64,000 nt of DNA from Chytriomyces cf. hyalinus JEL632 (lineage: Eukaryota; Chytridiomycota; Chytridiomycetes; Chytridiales; Chytriomycetaceae). The notes beneath the pieces are model-generated. The model ran no database searches, had not been told where the DNA came from, and saw only the letters and a list, made by a program, of their open reading frames with translations. The position numbers and the translations under genes were made by a program. How positions within the stretch are numbered: position 1 is the first letter of the stretch; each line of letters opens with the position of its first letter. Of the stretch, positions 11,901-22,779 are shown piece by piece. The stretch lies in assembly GCA_025435555.1 (NCBI GenBank), contig JAIWWG010000098.1, positions 43,984 through 107,983 of the forward strand, in the 5' to 3' direction.

Positions 11901-12347
11901 CGAACTTGGACTTGTCGAAAGAAGAGAAAACAGTGCGTCCGAACTCCCGCCCCCACTCGATAGAACTCGCATCAAAATTCGCTGATAAAGAACAAATGCG
12001 ATTGATTTCGAAGGGTGTGAGGCTGTTGCGTGGTGCCCAACTTGTGTCCATGATTCAGACTTGCTAAAGTCAAGCGAGTTTCCCGCTCTGAAAAGACACG
12101 GCGGAGTCATGCATTCCAGCGACAGGGTCTGCTCAATGGTGTCCGTTTCCCCTTCGGCCATCCCGGCCCTCTTGTCCCTATCGAACCCGTTCGTTTTCAT
12201 GCCCGTGCCCTCCTTCGCGATGCGCTTCTCTCCATCCCTCCCGCTCCTCCCACCAGTCCTCCATGCTGCTATTCCCGTTCTTGTGTCCTTGGTGTCCCTG
12301 TCTCCACTGTCCGCCTCCATCAAAAGTGTCTGTTTTTTCCCCTTCAA
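8941..12347 (-). CDS. Large helical protein with Gln/Ala-rich C-terminus, unrecognised
   Basis: Two exons joined by a 65-nt intron (10451–10515, GTGAGC donor, CAACAG acceptor, phase-consistent) give about 1,110 residues. The N-terminal 80 residues are rich in Arg, Asp and Gly. The next 700 or so are mostly predicted helix without low-complexity sequence, suggesting an armadillo- or HEAT-like scaffold. The last 300 residues are disordered, with Ala and Ala-Gln runs (AAAAAAAQAQAQAQA) and about 11 consecutive Gln encoded near 9352–9395. This organisation resembles Mediator or other transcription/RNA-processing scaffolds, but no signature supports a name. The first Met is at 12347; an alternative at 12320 (MEADSGD) is equally plausible. 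The stop of FIP1 lies only 85 nt upstream on the same strand. Confidence 0.65.
9352..9395 (-). repeat. Gln-coding trinucleotide tract
   Basis: A run of CAA/CAG codons (read on the reverse strand) inside the C-terminal exon of the gene at 8941–12347. The mix of both Gln codons makes it less prone to slippage than a pure CAG run. Confidence 0.7.
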
Positions 12348-12432
12348 ACTTTGGATTTATGCAAAACCTGCATCAACAATTTCTTATTCATGCGTGATTT
12401 TATTCCGCCGCATCGCTTTTGACGCATCTCAA

Positions 12433-14713
12433 TCATAACGCCGCTTGTCATCCATTCTTTTGTTGCGCGGGTCTCCTCTGGGTCCGCCCCCTGGCCCACC
12501 CCATCCACCACCTCCTCTCCCTTGATCTTCCCATCGACCCGCACCACCGCCAGCACCACCAGCACCATCATCGCGATCGCGATCCCACTGCCCCCGATCA
12601 TCCTGCCAGCGCCCATCCGCAGGACCTCCCCTCTTATCCTGTGAAAATTAAAAATAATGACAAAGAGGGTTATTCGAAGCCGGGAAATAAAGAGATTAGC
12701 AAATCATCTTACATCAAAGTACCGGTCGTCTCGTCCGCCACCTCCACCTGCGCCGCCTCCTCGATCATAAAAGCCATCATTCCCACGACCTCCACCTCCC
12801 TGATGTCCACCACGAAATCCACCCTGCGGAGGGGACGCATGGGATGGCCTAGGTCCACCTAAAGGAATACCATCTCCATGATCTGCAAAGAGACACTCGT
12901 AAATTTATGGTTGTTCTTGGTCCGACCAAAAAACAATTAAAACTAACCGGCACCACTTGCACCGTAAAATCCCCTTGAAAATATGAGGTATGATGTGTGC
13001 ATTTTGAGCAAGCGCATAAAGATGTATCGCAAAAAGGTTGAAATAATACCGATCGCCTTGGTACATTCCACCACCGCCAGGAGGCATTCCGCGTCCGCGC
13101 ATTGGCGGCATCCCTCGCTGATGCTGTTGCTGTCGAAACATATTTTGCTGCTGGAATCCCTTAAAAAAATCGGAGAGAATGTCAGCGTTTAAAGTGATCG
13201 CAACGCGTCATTTTGTATTTTTCCCTTTTTGGAATAGAAGGAAATGCGCACCTGATTTTGAAATCCGCCACCACCTGGAGGACCCACTGTTTCAAAATAC
13301 CACCGGTGATCAGCCTCTAAGCAAATGGAAAATAAGAAAAGGAAGGACGCGTCTTACTCGGGCCACCAAAGTCATTTGGTGGAAATCTGCCGTCATTCCT
13401 CGGCCCTCCCGAATCCATTCGCCTAACAGAGGTGGGCAGGTAAAAATGATGTCCAGAACACAAAAAAATCAGAATTCATCAAACTGCTTACCCCGTGTCC
13501 ATTCCTGGGGGCTCATCTCCCGCAACCACTTTAATATTTGAGTCATCTAAACCTCGCGGCCGTTTTCCAAACGCGTTCAAATCTGCGCCCCCAGGAGGAG
13601 GTCCCAACCCACCCGGCGGAGGCATCATGCCCGGCGGTGCTCCCATTCCAGCCATTGGAGGCGGGCCCATACCAGGTGGTCCCGAAACTCCCATTCCTGG
13701 CGGTGGTGGACCCATTCCTGGGGGTAAAATCTGAGGTGGAGGCATGCCCATACCCATACCCATGCCCATTCCCATGGGTCCTCCTCCCATTCCTGGCGGG
13801 GGAGCGATGCCACCGCCCATCCCTCGTTGCTGTTGCTGCATCATTTGCATTTGCATGGGGTTGAACTGCTGTTGCTGTGGCATGCGTTGGTATTTTTGCT
13901 GCTGCATGCCCATCATGCCCCCAAAAAACTGCTGATCACTGCCCATGTCCTCAATGACCTGTTTCCAAAACAAAGACAATAACGGTTGACGAACGGTCGA
14001 ATTCTAAAGAAATCCAAAATTTACATGAATCCGTTTCTGCATCAGAGCCTCTTCACGCATACTTTTTTGCTTGTTGCAGTACGCGCGCCAACTGACTTCG
14101 TTGAACCCAAAGTTGAAATAATCTGTGATGTCCGCTCCCGGTTTCCGCCACGGCTTGTCTTCGACTCCATCCAAATCAAGGTCAAACAAATCTTTGCCTT
14201 CAATTTGACCGACTAGGTTAATGTCGATTGCTCCAGCTTTTGTGGGCACTCCTGATGCTGCTGCCGTGGCGGCGGCGGCGGTTGTGGATGATTGCTGTGT
14301 GGTCGCAGATGGGTCCGAGGCGCCTTTGTCGGTAACAGAATCGGGTTTGTCACAGTGCCATAGCGGGAGAATAGAAAGAGTAAGCGAATATACCCATGGG
14401 CTTAATCGAGATCGGTGCAGCTCTGTACATTGCGAGTTGTTAAGTATTCGGAGGGTTCGATGAACGGCATCGCACTCACTTTGGGGCCTCTGCCGCAGCA
14501 TCCATGACAATCTCAATATCCTGAAATCAATGCGCGAGTTGCGGGACAGATCCGTTTTTGAAGACAGGGGTGAGAGGACAAGTCAACACGGGTGCTTTTA
14601 TTTCGCAAGAAGTAAGCGAGAGGTTTCCGCCTCACATCTTCAGAGTCCTCCTCGTATTCGCCCTCGTCGGCATCGTTCTCATTGCTCGCGTTGAGGAGAT
14701 CGTTGTCGTCCAT
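12433..14713 (-). CDS. FIP1: FIP1, pre-mRNA polyadenylation factor subunit
   Basis: A multi-exon gene with the Fip1 signature in its third exon (about 14330–14030): [20 protein letters not shown], then [20 protein letters not shown]. This motif defines the Fip1 family, which tethers poly(A) polymerase in the cleavage and polyadenylation factor. Exon 1 (from 14713) is acidic ([20 protein letters not shown]). Exon 2 is 43 nt or so ([14 protein letters not shown]). Downstream exons encode a Met/Pro/Gly-rich low-complexity region (PPPGMGG-type repeats), then Arg/Gly-rich pieces. The last exon ends [13 protein letters not shown] with the stop at 12433–12435. The acidic N-terminus, Fip1 motif, Pro-rich middle and RD/RG-rich end match longer animal-type FIP1L1 more than compact yeast Fip1. 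It is divergent from TFIIE-beta with a gap of only 79 nt. Confidence 0.9.
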
Positions 14714-14792
14714 GCCCAGTATTTATCGACTTCGCAACTAAATATTTATCGACTTCCAAAGAAATCAAACCGGCCGAATTCAAAGCTGAAGC

Positions 14793-15900
14793 ATGAGTGG
14801 CAGCAACAAGGCACGCATGCAGGTGCTGCTGACCTCGATGCTTTCGCATTTGAAGGCAACCGAGGGCCAAGTCAAATTCAGCGACGTATCTGCGAAGCTC
14901 AACACCGACATTCTCTCGTCCGCCGACTTTATCAAGCTGTGGAAGGACTGCGCAAAGATCTGCTACGATGAAAAGGCGGAAACAATGTGGTACAAGGTAA
15001 GCGGTGTCTCTGTTTAATACTAAGTGTGGCCCACTAAGACTCTCGAATACGCGAATTCCATCCATTAACCGGCCATGAACCAACCATCGACGAACCATCG
15101 ATAACCGTTTCTGAATCACCTCTCTATGTCCTTGTTGTAATAAGCACGATTTCGCGATTCGGTCAAAGACGGAGCTGCTGGATTTACTCAAAGCAAATGT
15201 CCAGGTGGGCGGATTGGACGTGAAAGCTGTGAAAGCCGGTTATTCTGGCGTGATTGATGCCATCAAGGTGCCCTTCTATTTGGCTGTGGTTTTAATTCTG
15301 GGTGGTTGGGAGCCTCATTCTCATCGTTTCTTGCACGAATGCAACTTGACTGCAACTTACATGGGCAGGAACTTGAGGCAGAAGGTCAGATTCTCGTGTT
15401 ACGGACGAAAGATGGAACGCCGAAAACTGTCTATTTCAACAGTTTGCAGGATGGTTTGACAAGAAACCTTGATTTCGTTTCGAAGCGCGCGCCTCATTCA
15501 CCTACTCATTTCGCTTCATGGTTAAATGACAACCAGCTGTTCCCAGGAAATACCCGTCATCAACGGAATTTAAAGCATACTGGGATAAAGTCACTGTTCC
15601 AAATGACGATGAAGTGTCAAGAGTTCTTGCACAAGGTTTCGCTTTATTTCCATTCTTCGTGCGTTAACAGCGACCGTCTCTGACCGATGATGTATCTGCA
15701 ATTTAGCCGGATTATCCGTCACGGAAATGGCTTCCGGGAAACCAACAGCAACGGTAGGTGACTGTACCGCTTCCATCGTGTTGCTGATGGCTCGTATGCA
15801 CTTGCAGAAAACCAAAACAAAAGGAAAGTCGCGAGGGAGGAAGGCCAAAATCACAAACACGCATTTGGAGGGCGTGGACCTCAGCCTCGCATTCAAATAA
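14793..15900 (+). CDS. TFA2: Transcription initiation factor IIE subunit beta
   Basis: TFIIE-beta helps TFIIH load and open the promoter in RNA polymerase II initiation. Exons read: 14793–14996, 15145–15267, 15369 to about 15456, one starting near 15541, and short ones from about 15708 and 15809. The first winged-helix domain contains HDFAIRSKTELLDLLKANVQ. The second contains ELEAEGQILVLRTKDGTPKT then VYFN. A following segment has EFKAYWDKVTVPNDDEVSRV, corresponding to the F-x-x-L/Y-W-x-x-V motif of the family. The C-terminus is basic and ends RKAKITNTHLEGVDLSLAFK, matching the conserved tail of animal and fungal orthologues. The total of roughly 250 residues is near the usual size. It shares a 79-nt bidirectional promoter region with FIP1. 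Confidence 0.9.
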
Positions 15901-16090
15901 TAAAAAACCAGAAAACATCGCATCGCACAAAACACTCACTCCCTGCCATATAACAAATTAAAAATCATATGGTGTCGCAAGATGAGGAAGTTGGTCGCAA
16001 GATGGAATGTCGAAGAAGGGTTGAGAACGTTGTCTGTGGAAAGGAAATCGTGAAAAGCGTTCACCAAAAAACAAAACCGACCAGAAAGCC

Positions 16091-17257
16091 ATGATGTCCA
16101 GGTAAGCATCATTCACCCATGCACCCTAAACAGCACTTTCCGCGCATCGCAACGTGACGCATATCGCGTGCGGAAAGAGCCCTTCCGCAGAGGATATCAT
16201 CAACAAGTGCCAAGCATCAGCACCGCTCACACCCACACTCACATCCAACTCTTCCCACGCACACAAAACAGCGCTACCACAACAATCGCACCCGAAGTCC
16301 TCTGGGCACAGCGCCCTGACGAGCTGTACATCACAATCAATGCACCCGACGTTGCCAACCCAGAAATCACCCTCACCAAAGACCAGCTCAAGTTTGTTGG
16401 CCTCAGCGCAAGCAGCGGAAAGCAGTTTTCTGTGACTCTCGACTTCCTTAAGGAAGTGGACCCTGAGGTAACGCTTTACTGATTTCCCTTTTTTTGGCGG
16501 AGTGCGTGACAAGGCACTCGAAACCTAAAAAACAAAATGATTGCTTTACTACATTTTTTAGGCTTCCAGACAGAATCTGAATTCTCGCGCTCTCATCTTT
16601 GTCATTGCCAAGAAGGAGAAGGGTGAAGCATACTGGCCACGTTTGCTGAAAGCGTCCGCTGGAAAGCCCCACTTTCTCAAGACTGACTTCAGCAGATGGA
16701 AGGACGAAGATGAGGAAGATGAAGTTGATGCCCCTGCCAACGACATGGACATGAGCAACGTGAGTGTCGATTTTATGTTTCTCATTTCTTTGCTGCGCGA
16801 AACTTAACAAGGGTGCTTTATTCTTAATCCTTGTTGACCACAGTTCTCTGGAATGGGCGGCGGTGGTATGCCAGGTATGGGTGGTATGGGCGGCATGGGA
16901 GGAATGGGAGACATGATGGGAGGCATGGGAGGCATGGGAGGCATGGGAGGTTCGAACAAACTTCCACATCCCACCTCCAATGATTTCTTTATTCAATCAT
17001 CGCATAATCTGTCTTACGAACGCTGCTTTTATGTTCAACTTGCAACTTCGATTTACTGACTCATTTTACCCTTCCCCATCTCGATCCAATTAGGTATGGG
17101 AGGAATGGACATGCAAGCCCTGATGGCGCAGATGGGTGGAGGTGCCGGCGGCATGGACTTTAGCAAGTTTGGTGGAGCCGGTGACGACGCAGCCGACAGT
17201 GACGATGGTGAAGACATGCCAGAGCTTGAGGAAGCTCCATCGGCACCTGCCAGCTAA
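16091..17257 (+). CDS. SBA1: p23 / Sba1 Hsp90 co-chaperone
   Basis: p23 binds ATP-bound Hsp90 and stabilises client complexes in the cytosol and nucleus. Exons: 16091–16101 (only 11 nt, MMS plus two bases), 16272–16467, 16562–16759, 16844–16949 and 17094–17257, all phase-consistent. The CS domain begins APEVLWAQRPDELYITINAP and continues through LKFVGLSASSGKQFSVTLDF to AYWPRLLKASAGKPHFLKTD with FSRWKDEDEE, the family's WPRL…K…WL/DFxKW hallmark. The C-terminus has a GMGGMGG-type Met/Gly repeat and an acidic tail (DGEDMPELEEAP), both common in fungal Sba1. The first coding exon is tiny but the splice phase and family alignment support it; the second Met at 16094 could also be used. Confidence 0.92.
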
Positions 17258-17688
17258 ATAACGACTGATCAAATGTGGGGAATGTAATTAATTGGGCTGT
17301 CCACCTTGGGATAGCTCCCTTTTTGTTGTGTGAGGGCGAGTAACGGTTGCAGAATAAACTTGCACTGATGAAACAGAGCATATATTAACGGCATGGATTG
17401 TGTTTTCACGCCGGAGTGAGTTTGAGTGTTATGCTGGGGTGTCCGACCCAAGTTCTGAGTGCGCTTATGGTAGTATGGGGCTTATTGCCACCTACAGAAG
17501 ACTCACGCTTCATGTTCCGTCATCCGGACAACACCAGATGGCTCATTTGTCTTGGATTCTTGCCGTGCCAATTGGGTTCATGCTTGGCCTTGACTCTATG
17601 GACAAATGTTGTTGGTGTTGCGGCTTAAGCAAGCAGCCGTCATTCCTAATGCCGCAGTCCTCACTCCTGTTGCGTACGACTTCACATG
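17258..17688. other. Intergenic, no supported gene
   Basis: The 3' flank of the p23 gene up to the U6 repeat arm. It contains several overlapping mid-length open frames on the + strand around 17400–17760, none with recognisable protein features or splice logic. An AATAAA signal for p23 is at 17354. Confidence 0.5.
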
Positions 17689-17754
17689 CAATGCTGAGTC
17701 AAACAAGCACATTTTTCAGTCCCAAAATCGCCGTGTCTCCAAAGCTGGAGAGGG

Positions 17755-17762
17755 TATAAATA
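17755..17762 (+). promoter_or_regulatory. TATA box of U6 copy 2
   Basis: TATAAATA about 30 nt upstream of the inferred U6 start, identical to copy 1. Confidence 0.8.
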
Positions 17763-17786
17763 GCGACCAGAAACTCTTCACAAACT

Positions 17787-17826
17787 GTCCGCCCAACTCC
17801 TTGTGGGTTGCGGCGTGACACATATG

Positions 17827-17857
<31 letters not shown>

Positions 17858-17919
17858 GGCTCCCTGTGCAAGGATGACACGCTTAACTTGAGTGGATGCC
17901 GCTTCGGCGGTTAAATTTT
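17787..17919 (+). ncRNA. U6 spliceosomal snRNA (copy 2)
   Basis: Same molecule as copy 1: a 5' hairpin, the ACAGAGA box inside GGAACGATACAGAGAAGATT, the AGC triad, the internal stem-loop region, a UUCG-type tetraloop hairpin at the 3' end (CCGCTTCGGCGG) and T5 at 17916–17920. The snRNA sequence is identical to copy 1, so both are probably expressed, unless the shorter T-run weakens termination. The 5' end is inferred from TATA spacing. Confidence 0.95.
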
Positions 17920-17951
17920 TGAATGTCTCTCTGTCGAGTGGGAGCGAGTTG

Positions 17952-18393
17952 GACTTGCTCTAACGTCCAACGACGTGGGTGACTGGAGGTCCCCTGCATG
18001 GAAGACGAAGACCCACCCTATGGAGACAGTTTCCCACAGCGGATACACTGCTCGCCGAGTCATTGTGTGCTCGCTGTGAGAATGATGGCCAATTCCTGTA
18101 AGTGTCGCATTTACCGGAAACCATGGATTGATTCCATCCCACTCAAGAGGGTCCTCTGGGCGAGAACATGCTTGGGTCCACTTTGCAAAGCATGGAAAGA
18201 GAAGAAATCATTATCACACTGGCCCATCATCACGTTTGCCAAGACTTTGGTGCCCGTTCAAAGTTGTGGACATTGGTACAGCCAGTCTGTCAGATCACCT
18301 CAGTTCCAAGCCACATACAACGGATTCGGGAATGCGTCAAATTCGTCAGTTGGCATGTTTATTAAGCGACTGCTGCTGCTTTTTTATATCCCG
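17952..18393. other. Intergenic, no supported gene
   Basis: Between the U6 repeat and the 3' end of YIF1. Open frames exist on the + strand (to about 18411) but have no convincing domain and overlap each other. One stretch near 18168–18240 reads like a helical segment but is not supported further. Confidence 0.5.
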
Positions 18394-20064
18394 TCAAATG
18401 TAAAACAATGAAAACGACGTTAACGCTTGAATTCCGACAAAGATAAACAGCAAATAGATTCTTTGCTGCCTCTGCGACGCCACCAAAGTGGATGTGGATG
18501 ATTCTGGCAAGACGAGATACTTCATACTCCGGAGCTGAGAGAGGGGAAAGTTTAACAACGTAGAGAAGGACAAAAATAGAAAGCACTCAACTGTAAAGAA
18601 ACTGTATGATATAATCAGGTATGCCAGGACCGGGTAAACCAGTGCAGGGATTGGGAACAAGAGGTTCAAAACCAGCGCAAACAAAACCCTGCAAGAATAA
18701 AAATTCAGGGCCAACAGTGCCTATGCGAGAGTTGAGAGAAAAACAGCACGCACGGAACAAACTTGTAGCCACAATACGCAATCAAATCCAGGAACAAAAC
18801 ATCGCTGAGCACATTCAGCAGGTAGCAGCACAGTTTAAACACAAGAACTTCGAATGCAATAATCACAAGTGCAGTGGAAGATGTCATTCCCAGTACTTCG
18901 GGTTCAAACCTGTTTTTGGAAGCAAGTCATCAGTCACGGCGGCGTTCGAATGAAACGGAGCAGCAACTCACTTCTTCCTGACATTCAGAATGATGCCAAC
19001 CATGAGAACGTACGTGACAAAGGACATGATCGGGATGTACAAATCGGGTGCATTTAAATCCTCGCGGGGTGGCTTGAATCCTTCCATTTGGCCGTTATGC
19101 TCGCTTCGCACAACCAACCGCGTCCACGACTTTTGCCGAAATGAAAATAAAAGAACGCGCAGCTTGTTGAGAACATACGAGTTTGAAACGGTGAAGTAGT
19201 ATTTGAGTTTTGGAATATTGACGATCTTGCCCAACTGTATAAACAAAAAATAAAAGAGCTCAAATTAAAAGGATATGCGAATAGGGCGAAAAATTGCGGT
19301 GTGTTATTTACATTTTGATTGACGATAGATTGACCTTCCTTCAATGCCACAGAACCAAGTTGCATCCCCAACTGTCCTGCCGCGCTCTTTTGAAAGTCCT
19401 CAAACTGCTGCTGCCCAAATACCGGAGGCTGTGCGAATGAGCCTTGCTGAGGCTGTCCCGCGAATCCGCCTTGTTGCAGAACTGGAGTGGCATTAAACGC
19501 TGCTGCGGCTTGCATGCCCTGACCCACTTGACTCCCTGCATAATTGAATCCAGCATTTGCGTTGATGTTTGGATTCGCATTCATGTTTTGGTGCACGCCG
19601 AATCCAGGCACACTTTGGCCATAGCCTGCGTTGACGTTTTGAAATTGGGTTTGTTGTTGGTTGAATGGGTTTCCGTAATTTTGGTTCGCAGCAGCATGTG
19701 CATTGAACGATGATCCTCCGCTTGAACTGGTGCGCATTTGCGGCGGGATCGATCCCGTGTTGCTTCTGCGCTGGGGACCGGTCGCCATGCTTGGCGGTTG
19801 TTGGGCGTAGTTGAAGTTGCTCGGGCTTCGCTGCTGCCCAGGCCCCATTTGAGGGTATCCTTGGTTGGGCGGGCCTTGTTGATGATGGGTTCCTTGCTGT
19901 TGGTGTGCTCCATGCTGAGGATACCCAGCTTGTGGGCTCTGTTGGTGCTGCGCACTTCCGCCGCTCGCGTTACTCCGCCGCGTGGGCCCGGTCCCCATCC
20001 CAGGCGGAGCGTTGGGGTTGAAGTTGCTGAACGGGTTGTTGGGTGTCGGCGGTTGCCACGACAT
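18394..20064 (-). CDS. YIF1: YIF1, ER–Golgi vesicle membrane protein
   Basis: Yif1 works with Yip1 and Rab GTPases in ER-to-Golgi transport. The N-terminal exon (20064 to about 19311) is a long Gln/Asn/Pro/Gly-rich cytosolic region (MSWQPPTPNNPFSNFNPNAP). It ends with the family motif GQLGMQLGSVALKEGQSIVN. The next exon has LKYYFTVSNSYVLNKLRVLL then GFKPPREDLNAPDLYIPIMS and FVTYVLMVG, the diagnostic Yif1 block. Further short exons supply transmembrane helices (STALVIIAFEVLVFKLCCYL; LFALVLNLLFPIPALVYPVL), and the last ends in LLFIFVGIQALTSFSLFYI. The membrane region matches family length. The N-terminus is longer and more Q/N-rich than in animals. Confidence 0.92.
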
Positions 20065-20307
20065 TGGTTCGATAAGTTGTAATATTTATTTTTTTTTGAA
20101 AAGAAAAGTGAAATGGAGACATCCAAAACGAATGCGCACTTGAACGCATTCTTCAAACATTCGCTTTTCTTTCCCTATTTTTTTGTAAAGAAAACACTCG
20201 TGTCAGCAACCGTGACTGACCTCAGCAGCAACGACCCCCTCCAAGCTCACACCCTTCCCTCATGCACCCTACCCTCCGTAAAAATCAAAAAGCAAAGCGC
20301 GTGAAAT

Positions 20308-22592
20308 TTACATTTTGGGAGTGTTGTGAGGAGCCCACTTGTATCCGTCGTCACGAACAAAGCCAAGGTTCTTGACAAAGTCGGATGCACGAGCTGGTCC
20401 TCGGCTGCCATACTGGTACAAGTCCGGCTGGATTTTCTCTCCTTCAATCTTGTGCAAGAGAGGGGTAAAGATTTTCCACGCGGCCTCAAGCTGTTGAATG
20501 CATGAAATAGGGTGAATCGGTCAGGAGAAGATACAGTCAAGCAACAACAAGTCTGCTCACCTCATCATCACGAACAAAGTTGGATTTATCACCCTTCAGG
20601 CAAGCCAAAATCAAGGACTCGTACGCGTCGGGAATCTTGGCATTCTGGTATCTCTTTTCGTAACTCAAGTCTAGTTCGGTAGTGTGAGTTTCGGTCGACA
20701 AGCCAGGCTCTTTGTTTTCAAACTAATAGACATGCGAAAAGTTGAACTTTCTGGTTCGGCAGTTACTTAATGACTGCAAACCTTCATATACACAGCTTCC
20801 TTTGGTTGCAAACGGATAACAAGTTCGTTGCGAACAGTGTTTGGATAGATGTTTCCCGGCACGTTGTTGAATTGAATGCGAATGTCGACCTTGCTTTCGT
20901 CAAGAGCTTAAATTTGCGGAAAGAGCACTATCAGCATGCAAAACCAATGCCGAACACGGACAAAAAATAAGTCACCTTTGCCGCACTTGAGAATGAACGG
21001 AACACCCTCCCAGCGTGCATTGTTGACTCGGAATACAGCAGCAGCGTACGTTGGCGTCACAGAGCCTGATGTCCAATTGTTTTTTTAGATAAAAAAATTT
21101 ATACGGGAACGTTGGCGCAGATATTTGCTCACCGTGAGGAACGGTTGGGTCGTCCAAGTATCCGGGCTCTTTCTTATCGGCGCTCGCCGCGTATTGTCCA
21201 AGGACCGTGTCATCCAACTTGAGCGGCTTAATTGCGCGCAGGACTTTGACTTTCTCGTTTCGGATATCTTCAGCCTCCAAAGAAACAGGTCGCTCCATCG
21301 CGATGATCGTCAACACTTGAAGCAGGTGGTTTTGCATGATCTATCAGGCGAGTGATAAAAGTTCAACATCGAAACATGGCAGCAGAAGTGAAAGTATTTT
21401 GAGTGCTCACGTCACGAATGATTCCAAAGTCGTCAAAGTATCCACCGCGACCATCGGTTCCAAACTTCTCCTTGAACGTGATTTGGACGTTATTGATGTG
21501 CGTGCGGTCCCAGATGGCGCCAAAGAATACGTTCGCAAAGCGGAGAACCATCAATGACTTGACCATCTCTTTTCCAAGGTAGTGGTCGATGCGGTAAATC
21601 TGGACAAGTCAGATTGAGAGAGAGATTTGAAATTGATTATGAGTGGTTCACAGAAACTACACTGAAGGGAGCATAGGGATGAAATAACTCACCTCCTCTT
21701 CCTTCCAGTTGGCCGCCAGAGCCTTACCCAACTGAATGCAAGAGTCCAAATCTTTTCCAAACGGTTTCTCAACCACCAACCGATTGCTGCCACCCTCCAC
21801 ATACACATTCTCCCTCAACCCAGCACTTGCCGGAATAAAGACACTAGGTGGCAGAGCCATGTAAAACACTCTCGTCCTTTTCGCCTCCGCAAAGACTCCA
21901 GGCCCTTCTGGCGCATTCGCAACAGTCGATTCCTCCAACCCAACGATAAAGTAATGCAGCTGCTGGAACGACTTGGCGTCATCGTACTTTCCGCTCACGT
22001 ACGTGCATACTTTCAAGAATGCTTCGAGCTTCTCGGGTTGGTCGGTTTTGATCTTGGAGCTGACGCGGGATTGGAAGTCGGCAAGAGCGATGGCGCTGCG
22101 GGCGTATCCAACAATCTGAACGTTCTGTGGCAGGTAGTTGTTTGCATAGAGGCCAAACAGGGCTGGGTACGTTTTTTTGAAAGCGAGGTCGCCTGGTTGG
22201 TATTTTTGGGGGATGGTCTTTTATGAGTCTTTTTGATTCAAGGCATGATGGCAACATTGGAGGTGGAGCAATCTTTTGATTCGCTTGTAGCGCTGGTTTT
22301 CGGATAAGCATTGTCGTTGGCAACGAGCTCGTGTTGAGGTGTTGCACGCGCCGATTGAAGCTGAAAAGAGCCCGATCGACCACGATCCCAACGCGCAAAG
22401 ATACACGGACGAGATACAAAGACTGAATAAGAATGGGTGCAGCCAGTGTCTTACCTGAGGCGCCGAGAACTGAGAGACGAAGAAAGAAGAGGAGATAAGA
22501 GCGAGAACATGAGCAGAGAAGCGGCATAAACGGCCCGCGCGGCTGTTGAGAAGCAGTCACTCACCGACGATGGTGGTTGTTTCGACAGGCAT
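20308..22592 (-). CDS. ZWF1: Glucose-6-phosphate 1-dehydrogenase
   Basis: Catalyses the first, NADP-dependent step of the oxidative pentose-phosphate pathway in the cytosol. Exon 1 (22592–22565) encodes [10 protein letters not shown] 15-nt microexon (22455–22469) supplies most of VLGASG. Exon 3, starting near 22207, continues [20 protein letters not shown], so the nucleotide-binding motif is split over three exons. Downstream are the EKPFG element ([20 protein letters not shown]), the substrate-binding/catalytic RIDHYLGKE block, [20 protein letters not shown] and [20 protein letters not shown]. The last exon ends APHNTPKM with the stop at 20308–20310. Near 500 residues in total, normal for the family, with all key motifs intact. 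Confidence 0.95.
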
Positions 22593-22779
22593 TGGATGGT
22601 TGGAGTTGTTGGAGTGCAGGAGCGGGTTCTGGATTTTGCAGCAAGTTGTTGTTATCGCGAACAAAAGCCACAATGCGAAATGCATTCCCCCAAAGATTTC
22701 AAATGGAAATGAAAAGCTTTGAATAATTACACAATCAGAACAACACTTTATTCCGTGTCTTCATGTACATGTGAATGCG

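Larger units (their letters stand above)
17689..17951 (+). repeat. Inverted repeat arm 2 (U6 gene with promoter)
   Basis: These 263 bp are the reverse complement of 5520–5783 with only one difference, a terminator of five T rather than six. Flanking sequence on both sides is unrelated to that of arm 1. Confidence 0.95.

Noticed and set aside
13495-13864. Long Gly/Pro and Pro/His forward-strand ORFs
   Set aside because: They are antisense shadows of the Met/Pro/Gly-rich FIP1 exon.
18168-18365. Open frame resembling a bacterial Fis-type helix (STLQSMEREEIIITLAHHH)
   Set aside because: The match covers only one helix, the recognition-helix part does not follow, and upstream frames have no supporting domain; too weak to call a transferred gene.
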